45,926 bases of DNA, taken from positions 1-45,926 of the forward strand of contig JAGPGD010000014.1 of NCBI GenBank assembly GCA_018056165.1, given 5' to 3'. The position numbers were made by a program, and so were the translations under genes. The DNA is from Paludibacteraceae bacterium. Its GTDB lineage: Bacteria > Bacteroidota > Bacteroidia > Bacteroidales > Paludibacteraceae. This document shows, one piece after another, positions 14,872-24,205 of this stretch (its first letter is position 1; the number at the start of each line of letters is the position of its first letter). The notes under the pieces are model-generated. The model did no database searches, was not told the DNA's origin, and saw nothing but the letters and a program-made list of their open reading frames with translations.

Positions 14872-14889
14872 TTACTTTCCGATACAAAA
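14872..14889 (-). repeat. attachment-site copy (inner) forming the mnmE 3' end
   Basis: TTTTGTATCGGAAAGTAA on the minus strand encodes the universal MnmE C-terminus FCIGK plus stop. It differs at two positions from the copy at 8366-8383 and closely resembles the published SGI1 target at the thdF 3' end. Confidence 0.75.
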
Positions 14890-16263
14890 CTTACTAAAAA
14901 TATTACCGAGGATTTCGTCATTAGTAATTTCACCTGTTATTTCGCCCAGAAAATAAATGCATTCTCGTAAATCTTGTGAAATAAAATCGCCTGACAGCCC
15001 ATTTTCAAGGCCTTGTTTTACTCTTTGGATAGCTTTTAAAGCATTTTGTAAAGCTTCGTAATGTCTCACGTTGCTGATTACCACATCACCAGGCTGAATT
15101 TCAGGTAATTGAGCTGCTTTAACGAGTGCTTTTTTTAATTTTTCAATGTTTAATTGTTTTTTAGCAGAAATATAAATTCGTTCACCTTTGTAATGTTCAA
15201 AAAACTCCCAAACCACATTCCGTTCTTCTTCTGTAAGTTTGTCTATTTTATTGAATACCAGAATAAATTTTTTCTTTTCAACTTTTTTAGCAATTTTTTC
15301 GGTCAATGATTCGATACGTTCACTCAATTGTGTGCAATCAATGAGCCATAAAATAATAGAAGCTTGCTCAATTTTCTGAAAAGTTCGTTCTATGCCAAGC
15401 GTTTCTATTTCGTCTTTTGTTTCACGTATGCCGGCTGTGTCAATAAAACGAAAGGTAATTCCTTCAATGTTCACCGAATCTTCGATTGCATCCCGAGTTG
15501 TTCCGTGTATATCAGAAACAATGGCTTTTTCTTCATTTAATAAAACATTCAATAAAGTTGATTTTCCTACATTGGTTTCGCCTATAATAGCTACAGGAAT
15601 TCCATTTTTTAATGCATTGCCAATTTTAAAGGAATTTGATAATTTTCCCATCAATTTTTCAATTTCGTCCGCAAGTGTCAATAATTTTGATCGGTCAGCA
15701 AATTCCACATCTTCTTCTGAAAAATCGAGTTCTAATTCAATTAAGGAAACAAAATCAAGAAGTTGTGAACGAAGTTTCTTTAATTCATTGGAAATGCCAC
15801 CTCTCATTTGAGTTAATGCTATTCGATGCGAAGCAGCAGAAGTGGCAGCAATTAAATCGGCAACTGCTTCGGCTTGAGACAAATCCATTTTTTTGTTCAG
15901 AAAAGCTCTTTGCGTGAATTCACCTGGTTTTGCCAGCGAACAACCTTCCTCAATCAAAATTTGCAGAATTTGTTGCTGAATATAAATAGATCCATGACAA
16001 GAAATTTCCACAACATCTTCACCCGTGTAAGAATGAGGAGCACGAAAAACAGTGACTAAAACATCATCAATAATTTCATTTTTTTTGTTTATTATACTAC
16101 CAAAATTAACCGTATAAGGCTGTTGTTGAAAAAGATCAAGCGATTCTTTTTTCGGCATGAAAATTTTATTGGCATAACTGATCGCTTCTGGACCAGAAAG
16201 TCGAATAATAGCAATACCTCCCGTACCTGGTGGAGTTGATATGGCACAAATAGTTGGATTCAT
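14872..16263 (-). CDS. mnmE: tRNA modification GTPase MnmE
   Basis: 463 residues, full length. An N-terminal folate-binding domain starts MNPTICAISTPPGTGG. A helical domain is interrupted by a Ras-like G domain with G1 GETNVGKST (228-236), G3 DTAG and G4 FNKID. The C-terminal FCIGK carries the conserved Cys. With MnmG it installs the cmnm5 or nm5 group on wobble uridine of certain tRNAs. Its start overlaps the stop of the acetyltransferase gene by 4 bp. Its last six codons, stop included, are the integration site of the adjacent element and are preserved. Confidence 0.96.
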   Translation of the reverse strand: MNPTICAISTPPGTGGIAIIRLSGPEAISYANKIFMPKKESLDLFQQQPYTVNFGSIINKKNEIIDDVLVTVFRAPHSYTGEDVVEISCHGSIYIQQQILQILIEEGCSLAKPGEFTQRAFLNKKMDLSQAEAVADLIAATSAASHRIALTQMRGGISNELKKLRSQLLDFVSLIELELDFSEEDVEFADRSKLLTLADEIEKLMGKLSNSFKIGNALKNGIPVAIIGETNVGKSTLLNVLLNEEKAIVSDIHGTTRDAIEDSVNIEGITFRFIDTAGIRETKDEIETLGIERTFQKIEQASIILWLIDCTQLSERIESLTEKIAKKVEKKKFILVFNKIDKLTEEERNVVWEFFEHYKGERIYISAKKQLNIEKLKKALVKAAQLPEIQPGDVVISNVRHYEALQNALKAIQRVKQGLENGLSGDFISQDLRECIYFLGEITGEITNDEILGNIFSKFCIGK

Positions 16264-16856
16264 TTTTCAAAAAAATTTTCAGGAAAAACGCCTAAATCTA
16301 TTGACGATTTATTTGATATGATTTTTGCAGGTATGCCTCCGATTGTTACGTTATCGGGTATATCTTTATTTACAACAGAGTTAGCTCCTATGGCAACGTT
16401 ATTTCCTATGGTTATGTTACCGAAAATTTTTGCTCCTGGTCCTATGTACACGTTGTCACCTATAGTTGGAGCTCCATTGTATTCCCCTATGCAGGTGGAA
16501 GGATGAATTCGACAATTTTTACCTATTTTGGCAAATGGACTCACTACAATAGTACCATAATGAACAATACAAAGCCCTGCTCCAAAAACATTTTTTGGAA
16601 TGGATAAACCTAATCTTGTCCCTAAGCGATGGTTGAGTATCTGCAGGCAAAGTAAGTAGAATTTACAAAAAGGGTTTTTCTTTTTTACATTGAAAAGATA
16701 TTCAATTTTTCTCAATCGACATTGAAATCTCAGGCAATCCATTTTCCAAAAATTAAGCCATGTTATACGTGACAATTGATAGGCATGCAAATCGCTTTTG
16801 AGATAATACTTGTATGTTTCTTTATCTGTAATCATTTTTGCAATGTTGAAGATCAA
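16260..16856 (-). CDS. serine acetyltransferase-like hexapeptide transferase
   Basis: 198 residues. Residues about 90-180 form a left-handed beta-helix of hexapeptide repeats (VVSPFAKIGKNCRIHPSTCIG, shortened here, then IGDNVYIGPGAKIFGNITIG and VAIGANSVV), ending in the GIPAKII signature. A basic helical N-terminus (about 1-75) precedes it. It resembles the CysE-like O-acetyltransferases found in polysaccharide loci more than true CysE, which has a larger N-terminal domain. An alternative start at Met8 is possible. It overlaps mnmE by 4 bp, suggesting coexpression, with no obvious functional link. Acceptor unknown. Confidence 0.8.
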   Translation of the reverse strand: MIFNIAKMITDKETYKYYLKSDLHAYQLSRITWLNFWKMDCLRFQCRLRKIEYLFNVKKKNPFCKFYLLCLQILNHRLGTRLGLSIPKNVFGAGLCIVHYGTIVVSPFAKIGKNCRIHPSTCIGEYNGAPTIGDNVYIGPGAKIFGNITIGNNVAIGANSVVNKDIPDNVTIGGIPAKIISNKSSIDLGVFPENFFEK

Positions 16857-16876
16857 AGCAAATTATTCACATTCTT

Positions 16877-17746
16877 TTAAATTCTATCCAGTACCAATTG
16901 AATCAATTTTTCCATTTGAGGTTGATAATTCGTGTTGGCAGATTCAATTCTTCGATTAGCTATGATACAACAAACAGTCATTGCTTTGTGACCCATTAAT
17001 TTCGATAGTCCAGCAATGGCAGAACTTTCCATTTCAAAATTAGTAATTTTATAGCCATTATGTCGAAAACTTTCAATTTTATCATTCAAATGACTATCAT
17101 GCAAGTCAAGGCGAAGAACACGTCCCTGAGGTCCATAAAATCCATTGGCTGAAATGGTTACTCCTTTCAGCATATCATCTTTACTAATTCTTTCAATTAA
17201 TTCTTTATCATTGTCAACCACATAAGGAGAAGCTAATTTTGGATTCCAATCTACATGTTTTTTGAAAGCCTCTTCAAAATCCAGATCACAAACTTTATCT
17301 CTACCAGCATAAAAACTTAAAAGACCATCAAATCCCAACGATTTTTCTGAAATTAAAAAACTTCCCAGTGGAATTTCAGGTTGCATTGCTCCTGAAGTGC
17401 CAATACGAACAATGGTCAATTGTCTGAATTCTGGTTTTTCAGTTCTTTTTTCCAAATCAATATTAGCAAGAGCATCCAACTCGTTCAAAACAATATCAAT
17501 GTTATCGGTACCAATTCCAGTGGAAATCACCGTAATTCGTTTGGATTTGTAAGTACCTGTAATGCTTTTAAATTCACGATTCGATACCGAACATTCTTGT
17601 GAATCAAAATATGAAGCAACTGTAGCAACTCGTCCAGGATCACCAACCAATATTACATTGTCAGCCAACTGTTCAGGTTTGATATGCAAGTGAAAAATGC
17701 TACCATCTTCATTGATAAGCAGCTCGGAAGGTGGGAAATATTTCAT
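16877..17746 (-). CDS. nucleoside phosphorylase, uridine phosphorylase-like
   Basis: 289 residues of the PNP/UDP family. Phosphate-binding VGDPGRV (34-40), ISTGIGTDNIDIVLNEL (74-90), IGTSGAMQPEI, and the purine/pyrimidine-site signature NFEMESSAI near 235-243 are visible. The Bacteroidota relatives of this length are annotated as uridine phosphorylases; the cytosolic reaction would release the free base and ribose-1-phosphate. Directly upstream of the acetyltransferase (20 bp gap) on the same strand. Base specificity is not certain from sequence. Confidence 0.85.
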   Translation of the reverse strand: MKYFPPSELLINEDGSIFHLHIKPEQLADNVILVGDPGRVATVASYFDSQECSVSNREFKSITGTYKSKRITVISTGIGTDNIDIVLNELDALANIDLEKRTEKPEFRQLTIVRIGTSGAMQPEIPLGSFLISEKSLGFDGLLSFYAGRDKVCDLDFEEAFKKHVDWNPKLASPYVVDNDKELIERISKDDMLKGVTISANGFYGPQGRVLRLDLHDSHLNDKIESFRHNGYKITNFEMESSAIAGLSKLMGHKAMTVCCIIANRRIESANTNYQPQMEKLIQLVLDRI

Positions 17747-18418
17747 AACGGTAAAAAATTAATGTATTTTTTTAAATATAGATTTGCTTAATTGCCACAA
17801 ATATAACCTTTTTTATTCAATTTTTGCTTTTTAATGGCTATTTAAGCTCTTTTTATAAAAAATAACTCAAAAATATTTTTAAATGATTGAAATACAACAA
17901 TTTAAGGTATTATTCAAAATAAAAGAGTAGGGGAGGGGTAATTATTTAAAAATCAAGTGATAATATGAGATTAATAATCAACTAAATAAAGTAATAAGGT
18001 TATAATCAATTTAATCGAAAGAATTCCTCGAGGCTTGCCTCGGGGTTATTCATTAATAAAATTTTAATAACAAAAGGTTTTAAGGTCAAATTGAAAATGA
18101 ATAAAATTATCAAAATTTTTTGCGGGTACAAAATCACACTAAAAACTTTATTGTCTTATTATATTTTGAATTTTTATCACAAAATATTTGTTGTTTATTA
18201 AACATGACCAAAGAACAAGAAAAAATATACAGTTACAGGTATATACCTTCGCCAGTGTAACTTTAATGTAAATTTAATAAAATTGAAAGCATCACATAAA
18301 AAAGGAGAATGTCACCGAAATAAATTTTCTACATAGTTTTCCTATAATTTATATTATGTCAAATAGTATAATAATATAAAGCTATTTAAATTATCTTTCT
18401 TCCCTAATTTTCAATGCT
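17747..18418. other. 670-bp intergenic region, no clear gene
   Basis: AT-rich. It contains a hairpin CCTCGAGGC/GCCTCGGGG at 18026-18045 followed by TTATTCATT. A tiny frame at 18204-18260 (18 residues) is too short to support. GGTACAAAATCA at 18125 resembles an arm site of the mnmE element but stands alone. Confidence 0.5.
18026..18045. repeat. GC-rich hairpin in AT-rich spacer
   Basis: CCTCGAGGC (18026-18034) pairs with GCCTCGGGG (18037-18045) across TT, with one G-T pair. It is strikingly GC-rich for this region. Not followed closely by a T run, so it looks more like an interspersed repeat than a terminator. Confidence 0.5.
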
Positions 18419-18673
18419 TCATTCTTGCGAAAATAACTCAACAATTTTCATTCTAAAATCAAAAAGCCGTTTGACATCCTCTTGTGTATTAATTTCGCCT
18501 GTAAAATTTTTGAGATATTCAATATAAGCGTCACGAATAGCTATAAAATTAGGATGATCAGCTAATTTTCTGAAAATTTCACCAGAAAAAATATTAGGAT
18601 TTTTACCAAGACTTAAAGCTGTCAATGCTTCAATAATTTTTTCAGCTTTCAGCTTCACCTGCATTTCATTCAT
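18419..18673 (-). CDS. small hypothetical helical protein
   Basis: 84 residues, charged and mostly helical by composition (MNEMQVKLKAEKIIEALTAL at the start). No signal peptide, cysteine motif or known domain. It follows aspS on the same strand with a 52-bp gap and could be cotranscribed. Start and stop are clean and codon use matches the neighbours, which supports a real gene. Function unknown. Confidence 0.6.
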   Translation of the reverse strand: MNEMQVKLKAEKIIEALTALSLGKNPNIFSGEIFRKLADHPNFIAIRDAYIEYLKNFTGEINTQEDVKRLFDFRMKIVELFSQE

Positions 18674-18725
18674 AAATCAACGAATTTAAATTAATTAGTT
18701 GAATATCAAGTAATTAATGTTATAA

Positions 18726-20474
18726 TTATAATTTTATTGTTAGATGCAATTCTTCCAGTTGGCTTTCATCTAATGGTGCTGGAGCATTGATCATAACATC
18801 TCTTCCTGCATTATTTTTGGGAAAAGCTATACAATCACGAATGGAATCCAAACCATTTAACAACGCAACGAATCTGTCCAATCCAAAAGCCAGTCCACCA
18901 TGTGGAGGAGCTCCGTATTGAAAAGCATTCAGTAAAAAGCCAAATTGAGCTTGAGCTTTTTCTTCGGTGAAACCAAGCACTTTAAACATTTGATCTTGTA
19001 ATTTACTGTCGTGAATACGAATAGAACCACCTCCCAATTCTACACCATTTATTACCAGGTCATAAGCATTTGCTCTTACTGCTCCTGGATCAGTTTCCAA
19101 CAAAGGTATATCTTCCAATTTTGGTGAGGTAAAAGGATGATGCATAGCCTTATAACGCTGTAATTCATCATCCCATTCTAGTAAAGGAAAATCTACTACC
19201 CACAAAGGAGCAAACACATTTTTATCACGAAAGCCTAACCTCTCTCCCATTTCCAAACGCAATTCGCAAAGAGCTTTTTGTGTTTTCAATTCTTCGCCTG
19301 CCAGAATAAGAATAAGGTCACCTGCTTGAGATTGAAATTGAGAAGCAATTTTCTTTAAATCTTCATTATTAAAAAATTTGTCAATAGAAGATTTGAAGGT
19401 TCCATCTTTTTCATATTTAATATAAATCAGTCCTTTTGCTCCAATTTGAGGGCGTTTGACAAACTCTGTCAATTCATCAAGCTGCTTTCTGCTGTAATCC
19501 GCACAACCTGTGACACAAATTCCGCCAACATATTCAGCATTATCAAAAATAGAAAATTGATGTCCTTGAACAACGTCTTTCAATTCAACGAATGTCATTC
19601 CAAAACGAATATCCGGCTTATCAGAACCATACAGTTTCATAGCATCAGCCCATCTCATTCTTGGAAATGGTTGAATAAAATCAACATTTTTGAGGGTTTT
19701 AAAAAGATATTTGATTAGTCCTTCAAAAGTTTGTAACACATCTTCTTGCGTTACAAAAGACATTTCGCAATCTATTTGTGTAAATTCAGGCTGACGATCG
19801 GCTCGCAAATCTTCGTCGCGAAAGCATTTTACAATTTGAAAATATCGATCAAAACCCCCTAACATCAATAATTGTTTCAAAAGTTGTGGCGATTGCGGTA
19901 ACGCATAAAATTCTCCAGGATTCATTCGTGATGGCACCACAAAATCTCGTGCACCTTCTGGTGTAGAAGCAATTAAAGCAGGTGTTTCTACTTCAATGAA
20001 ACCCAACTGGTCGAGATAACGTCGAGTTTCAATAGTTAATTGATGACGTAATTCAAGGTTCTGTCGAATAATGTTTCGTCGTAAATCCAAATATCTGTAT
20101 TTCATCCTCAAGTCTTCGCCACCATCCGTATTGTCTTCTATGGTGAATGGCGGTGTTTTTGACTCATTTAATATATTCAATTCCTCAACGAGAATTTCTA
20201 TTTCGCCCGTTGGAAGATTCAAATTTTTATTGCTTCGTTCTGCTATTTCTCCTGTTGCTTGAATGACAAATTCACGCCCCAATTCATTAGCTTCTTTCCA
20301 GAGATTTTCGTTAATCTGTTGATTGAAAACTAATTGTGTTATTCCGTATCGATCTCGAAGGTCAACAAAAACCATTCCCCCCATTTTTCGAATGCGTTGT
20401 ACCCAGCCTGCCAAAGTCGTTTTTTGACCAACATTGGTGAGACGTAATTCACCACAAGTATGTGTTCTGTACAT
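18726..20474 (-). CDS. aspS: aspartyl-tRNA synthetase
   Basis: 582 residues, normal for the bacterial type. Starts [11 protein letters not shown] with an OB-fold anticodon-binding domain (to about 105, including [19 protein letters not shown]). The class II catalytic core has motif 2 [18 protein letters not shown] and motif 3 [15 protein letters not shown], with the bacterial GAD insertion between (about 285-400). It charges tRNA-Asp. The fabD gene lies 26 bp upstream on the same strand, but no shared function is implied. Confidence 0.97.
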   Translation of the reverse strand: MYRTHTCGELRLTNVGQKTTLAGWVQRIRKMGGMVFVDLRDRYGITQLVFNQQINENLWKEANELGREFVIQATGEIAERSNKNLNLPTGEIEILVEELNILNESKTPPFTIEDNTDGGEDLRMKYRYLDLRRNIIRQNLELRHQLTIETRRYLDQLGFIEVETPALIASTPEGARDFVVPSRMNPGEFYALPQSPQLLKQLLMLGGFDRYFQIVKCFRDEDLRADRQPEFTQIDCEMSFVTQEDVLQTFEGLIKYLFKTLKNVDFIQPFPRMRWADAMKLYGSDKPDIRFGMTFVELKDVVQGHQFSIFDNAEYVGGICVTGCADYSRKQLDELTEFVKRPQIGAKGLIYIKYEKDGTFKSSIDKFFNNEDLKKIASQFQSQAGDLILILAGEELKTQKALCELRLEMGERLGFRDKNVFAPLWVVDFPLLEWDDELQRYKAMHHPFTSPKLEDIPLLETDPGAVRANAYDLVINGVELGGGSIRIHDSKLQDQMFKVLGFTEEKAQAQFGFLLNAFQYGAPPHGGLAFGLDRFVALLNGLDSIRDCIAFPKNNAGRDVMINAPAPLDESQLEELHLTIKL

Positions 20475-20500
20475 TTTTTATAATATTTTTTTAAAAAAAA

Positions 20501-21373
20501 TTATCTCACCATCACATTTGGATTAATTTTTTTAATCAAACCTTTTAGTACGTCGCCAGGACCTAATTCTATAAATTCTGTAGCCCCATCATTAATCATG
20601 TTTTTAATGGTTTGTGTCCATCGAACAGGTGCAGTTAACTGAGCAATGAGATTTTGCTTGATATTTTCAGGATTGGTTTGAGGATAGGCATTTACGTTCT
20701 GATAAACTGGGCAGATAGGTGTAGAAAAAGAAGTTTGATGAATAGCTTGGCTAAGTTCAATTCTGGCCGGTTCCATCAAAGGTGAATGAAAAGCTCCGCC
20801 AACACTAAGTTTCAGTGCGCGTTTAGCTCCTTTTTCTTTTAATAATTCACATGCTTTTTCTACTCCCCTTATTGTTCCTGAAATAACGATTTGTCCGGGG
20901 CAATTATAATTTGCAGGTACAACAATTTCATCTTTGATCGAATCGCAAACTTCTTCTACAGTTTCGTCATCTAAACCAATGATGGCCGCCATAGTTGATT
21001 CTTCCAGTTCACATGCTTTTTGCATGGCTTGTGCACGTTTTGAAACCAAAATGAGTCCATCTTCAAAAGTCAAAGCTTGAGCTGCCACAAGAGCTGAAAA
21101 TTCACCTAATGAATGTCCTGCTACCATATCAGGTTTGAAATTATCTTCTAAAACGAAAGCTGAAATTACTGAATGCAAAAATATGGCTGGTTGAGTTACT
21201 TTGGTTTGCCGTAAATCTTCATCAGTTCCTTCAAACATTAAATCAGTAATGCGAAATCCCAAAATTTCATTGGCTTTTTCAAAATACTTTTTTGCTATCT
21301 CAGATTGCTCGTATAAATCCTTACCCATGCCTACAAATTGGGCTCCTTGACCAGGAAAAACGTATGCTTTCAT
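20501..21373 (-). CDS. fabD: malonyl-CoA:ACP transacylase
   Basis: 290 residues. VFPGQGAQFVGMG near the N-terminus, the active-site serine in GHSLGEFSA (about 92-100), and the catalytic His in GGAFHSPLM (about 197-205). Transfers malonyl groups to acyl carrier protein to start fatty acid synthesis. Divergent from rsmG, with a 260-bp AT-rich spacer between that must hold both promoters. Confidence 0.95.
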   Translation of the reverse strand: MKAYVFPGQGAQFVGMGKDLYEQSEIAKKYFEKANEILGFRITDLMFEGTDEDLRQTKVTQPAIFLHSVISAFVLEDNFKPDMVAGHSLGEFSALVAAQALTFEDGLILVSKRAQAMQKACELEESTMAAIIGLDDETVEEVCDSIKDEIVVPANYNCPGQIVISGTIRGVEKACELLKEKGAKRALKLSVGGAFHSPLMEPARIELSQAIHQTSFSTPICPVYQNVNAYPQTNPENIKQNLIAQLTAPVRWTQTIKNMINDGATEFIELGPGDVLKGLIKKINPNVMVR

Positions 21374-21605
21374 TTTTGATAAATTTATAAACAGTTAATT
21401 ATATTAATTCTTTAAAAAATTTTATTAAAAGATCTAAAGACGAAATATCAAGAAAGGTTTGGCAAAGTTAATAAAAAAGATATATGTAAACTTCAATGTG
21501 AAGATTTAACTATAAACAAATTAAAAAATAGATTTATAAATTATTGTTTTTCAATTATTTAGAAATTATATTAAATTGGATTTTTACTTTTTAATAAAAA
21601 ACCTG

Positions 21606-21613
21606 TAATTTTG
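21606..21613 (+). promoter_or_regulatory. candidate -7 box for rsmG
   Basis: TAATTTTG matches TAnnTTTG 20 bp before the rsmG start. No well-spaced -33 TTG was found, so support is weak. Confidence 0.3.
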
Positions 21614-21633
21614 AGAGGTAAAACATTGAAGAT

Positions 21634-22260
21634 ATGGATTTAATTTTAAAATATTTTCCTCACCTCACTCCTACTCAAATTTCCCAATTTGAAGCACTTT
21701 ATGGACTTTATTCAGAATGGAACCAAAAAATTAATGTCATTTCACGGAAAGATATAGAAAATTTATATGAACATCACGTATTACCTTCATTAGGAATTGC
21801 ACAAGTAATTCATTTTCAAAAAGGAACTTCCATTCTGGATGTTGGTACAGGTGGCGGTTTTCCAGGAATTCCACTTGCTATTTTGTTCCCTGAGGTAAAT
21901 TTTACCTTGATTGATTCAGTCGGAAAAAAAATTAAGGTAGCTTCGGAAATTTCAAAAGCAATTGCCCTTGAAAATACAGTTTTTAAACAAATAAGATTAG
22001 AAGAAGAAAAAGGTCAATATGATTTTATTGTGAGTCGTGCTGTAATGACGATGAATGAATTGGTAAAACAAGGTAGCAAAAACATCTTAAAACGCCAAAT
22101 AAATGCCCTTCCTAACGGTATTATTTGCTTGAAAGGTGGAGAAATTTCTAATGAAATTCGTAACTATAAAAATATTGCTGAAATTTTTCCACTTTCCAAT
22201 TATTTCAAAGAAGAGTATTTTAAGACTAAAAAAATAATTTATATGCCTGTTTTTAAGTAA
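21634..22260 (+). CDS. rsmG: 16S rRNA (guanine-N7) methyltransferase
   Basis: 208 residues. The SAM-binding glycine-rich loop ILDVGTGGGFPGIPLAI lies at about 68-84, with an acidic D/S at the next strand end (TLIDSVGKK). NVISRKD near residue 35 is typical for RsmG. It methylates G527 of 16S rRNA. Transcribed toward and 23 bp before the metallo-hydrolase gene, likely cotranscribed. Confidence 0.93.
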   Translation: MDLILKYFPHLTPTQISQFEALYGLYSEWNQKINVISRKDIENLYEHHVLPSLGIAQVIHFQKGTSILDVGTGGGFPGIPLAILFPEVNFTLIDSVGKKIKVASEISKAIALENTVFKQIRLEEEKGQYDFIVSRAVMTMNELVKQGSKNILKRQINALPNGIICLKGGEISNEIRNYKNIAEIFPLSNYFKEEYFKTKKIIYMPVFK

Positions 22261-22283
22261 AATATTTTAACGAGTGGAAAAAT

Positions 22284-22931
22284 ATGAAAATCAAAAAATT
22301 TGTTTTTAATCCTTTTGAAGAAAATACTTATATTGTTTCAGATGAAACCAAAGAAGCTATCGTTATTGATGCTGGCTGTTTGGATAAAGAAGAGAAAAGA
22401 TTATTAAAAGAATATATAGCTGACAATCAGCTAATTATAAAATATATTTTAAATACTCATTTGCATATTGATCATCAGTTTGGGAATCGTTTTTTACTTG
22501 AAAATTATTTTATTGCTCCTTTAGCTGGCAAAGAAGACGAATTTTTTTTAGATACTTTTAGAGAACAAACTTATTTTTTTGGAATTAAAGTTCAAGAGGA
22601 GCCCGCTCCACTTGGTGGATATTTAATTGATAATCAAAAAATAAATTTTGGAAATACTTCTTTACAGGTTTTTCATGTGCCAGGCCATTCACCAGGAAGT
22701 ATGGCTTTTTATTTTGAAAATGAAAAGGCAATTTTTACGGGTGACGTACTTTTTAAAGGAACTATTGGAAGAACTGATTTTGAAAAAGGAGACTTTGATA
22801 CTATTATTCGTTCTATTATACAGCGTTTACTTCCACTTCCTGACGAAACCGTTGTTTATTCTGGACATGGACCTATTACTACCATTGGAAATGAAAAAAA
22901 ATATAATCCTTATCTACAAAATTATTGCTGA
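22284..22931 (+). CDS. metallo-beta-lactamase-fold hydrolase (GloB-like)
   Basis: 215 residues with the metal ligands THLHIDH (58-64), His in VPGHSPGSM, Asp in FTGDVLF, and the final His in YSGHGPIT. Spacing matches the glyoxalase II/YcbL group rather than beta-lactamases. It probably hydrolyses a thioester or similar small substrate. It is convergent with nadD, whose stop lies inside its last 10 bp. Substrate unproven. Confidence 0.85.
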   Translation: MKIKKFVFNPFEENTYIVSDETKEAIVIDAGCLDKEEKRLLKEYIADNQLIIKYILNTHLHIDHQFGNRFLLENYFIAPLAGKEDEFFLDTFREQTYFFGIKVQEEPAPLGGYLIDNQKINFGNTSLQVFHVPGHSPGSMAFYFENEKAIFTGDVLFKGTIGRTDFEKGDFDTIIRSIIQRLLPLPDETVVYSGHGPITTIGNEKKYNPYLQNYC

Positions 22932-23527
22932 TATAATTTATTTTCGATAATAAACTGATAAACAGCAGGATGTAGCCATTTGTCAACATCTTTTTGCTCT
23001 TTTAAAGCTTGTCGGATAGTAGAAGAAGAAATATCATAATAAGGTGTGGAAAGAAATTTCATTTGAGGGTATTTGGAAAGTAAATGAGAAGCATCAAAAT
23101 TTTTCCTGGGATAAACAAGTACCGGATATTCTTCCAGAATTTTTTGATAATCTTTCCAACGATCGAAAATTAAAACATTGTCGCTCCCGATCAGCAAATA
23201 AAATTTATTTTCTGGATATTTTTCAGAAAAAGCATGTAAACTGTTGATGGTATAAGACGGTTTAGGTAAAGAGAATTCCAGATCAGAAACTTTTAATTGG
23301 GGATGGTTTTGAATAGCTAATTCAACCATCTTCAACCGAATATTTTCATCAACTAATTCTGTGTCCTCTTTTAAAGGATTGTGAGGTGAAACAACAAACC
23401 AAACTTCGTCAACATATTGATTGTCAATTATATATTGAGCTAAATTTACATGACCCAAATGAACTGGGTTGAAAGAACCAAAATATAGACCAATTTTTTT
23501 ATTCGTATTTTCAGTTTGAGTATTCAT
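22922..23527 (-). CDS. nadD: nicotinate-nucleotide adenylyltransferase
   Basis: 201 residues. The nucleotidyltransferase signature GSFNPVHLGH (17-26) and the SSSTIRQALK motif near the C-terminus are both present. Adenylates NaMN to NaAD in NAD synthesis. A short hydrophilic N-terminal stretch (MNTQTENTNKK) precedes the fold, so a start at a later codon cannot be excluded, but no later Met is available. gmk lies 12 bp upstream on the same strand. Confidence 0.93.
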   Translation of the reverse strand: MNTQTENTNKKIGLYFGSFNPVHLGHVNLAQYIIDNQYVDEVWFVVSPHNPLKEDTELVDENIRLKMVELAIQNHPQLKVSDLEFSLPKPSYTINSLHAFSEKYPENKFYLLIGSDNVLIFDRWKDYQKILEEYPVLVYPRKNFDASHLLSKYPQMKFLSTPYYDISSSTIRQALKEQKDVDKWLHPAVYQFIIENKLYQQ

Positions 23528-23539
23528 TAATTTCGAAAA

Positions 23540-24112
23540 TTATTTATTCAGAAAATCTCGAACGGTTTCTTCAATTTCCTTTTTTGTTTTTTCCAGATCA
23601 TCATTAATGATAATTTTATCAAATTGGGGAGCAAAACTCATTTCATAAGCAGCTTTCTCTATTCTTTTCTGAATCATTTCAGGTGTTTCTGTTCCTCTTT
23701 TGAGCAAACGTTCTTTTAATGCCTCCATGTTAGGTGGAGCAATAAAAATAGCCAAAGCCTGATTACCAAATTGTCTTTTTATGTTGAGCCCACCTTTTAC
23801 ATCCACATCAAAAATGACATTCTTATCTTTTTGGGTGATTCTATCAATTTCACTTCGCAATGTTCCGTAAAAACAATCTGGATAAACTTCCTCGTATTCT
23901 AAAAATTCTCCATTGGCAATTTTTTGTTTAAATTCTTCAGGTGTCAAAAAATAATAATCAATGCCTTCTTTTTCATTCAGACGTGGAGCACGACTGGTAG
24001 CAGAAACAGAAAATTCAAGATTCAAATTGCTGTTTAATAAATGATGTACCAATGTACTTTTCCCTGCACCCGAAGGGGCTGATAATATAATTAATTTACC
24101 TGCCATTCGCAT
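23540..24112 (-). CDS. gmk: guanylate kinase
   Basis: 190 residues. P-loop SAPSGAGKSTLV (about 10-21), GMP-binding SATSRAPRLNEKEGIDYYF, and the EYEEVYPDCFYGT segment are standard. Converts GMP to GDP. An alternative start two codons later (MAGKL) is equally plausible. In the order yicC-gmk-nadD, a common arrangement in Bacteroidota and other bacteria. Confidence 0.95.
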   Translation of the reverse strand: MRMAGKLIILSAPSGAGKSTLVHHLLNSNLNLEFSVSATSRAPRLNEKEGIDYYFLTPEEFKQKIANGEFLEYEEVYPDCFYGTLRSEIDRITQKDKNVIFDVDVKGGLNIKRQFGNQALAIFIAPPNMEALKERLLKRGTETPEMIQKRIEKAAYEMSFAPQFDKIIINDDLEKTKKEIEETVRDFLNK

Positions 24113-24205
24113 TGTTTTTTAAAATGAAATCCAAAAAATTTTGACCAAAATTCCATTTTCTTTTCTTGAACCTTAAAACTCGTATCAAACATCTGTACCA
24201 CAATT

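Larger units (their letters stand above)
8366..14889. mobile_element. 6.5 kb integrative element inserted at the mnmE 3' end
   Basis: Bounded by 18-bp copies of the mnmE 3' end (TTATTTTCCGATGCAAAA at 8366 and TTACTTTCCGATACAAAA at 14872, 16 of 18 identical). Both encode FCIGK-stop on the minus strand, so mnmE stays intact. Inside are an intact tyrosine integrase, an excisionase-like HTH protein, a zinc-finger/HTH protein, a D5-type helicase and a primase-like protein: a self-replicating, non-conjugative satellite-type or plasmid-like element. No capsid, relaxase, toxin or resistance gene is seen. Targeting of the mnmE (trmE/thdF) 3' end is known for other islands, such as SGI1 in Salmonella. 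Confidence 0.75.

Noticed and set aside
15392..15811. Long plus-strand open frame inside mnmE
   Set aside because: Shadow of mnmE on the opposite strand, with no domain resemblance.
18125..18140. GGTACAAAATCA as the arm site of another mnmE-type element
   Set aside because: It is single, far from any mnmE-end copy, and no integrase or other element gene is near.
18204..18260. 18-residue open frame in the 670-bp gap
   Set aside because: Too short and without family resemblance, conserved context or a promoter.
22922..22931. 10-bp overlap of the convergent metallo-hydrolase and nadD genes as a sequencing error
   Set aside because: Both C-termini look normal in length and both stops are clean, so the overlap is taken as real.
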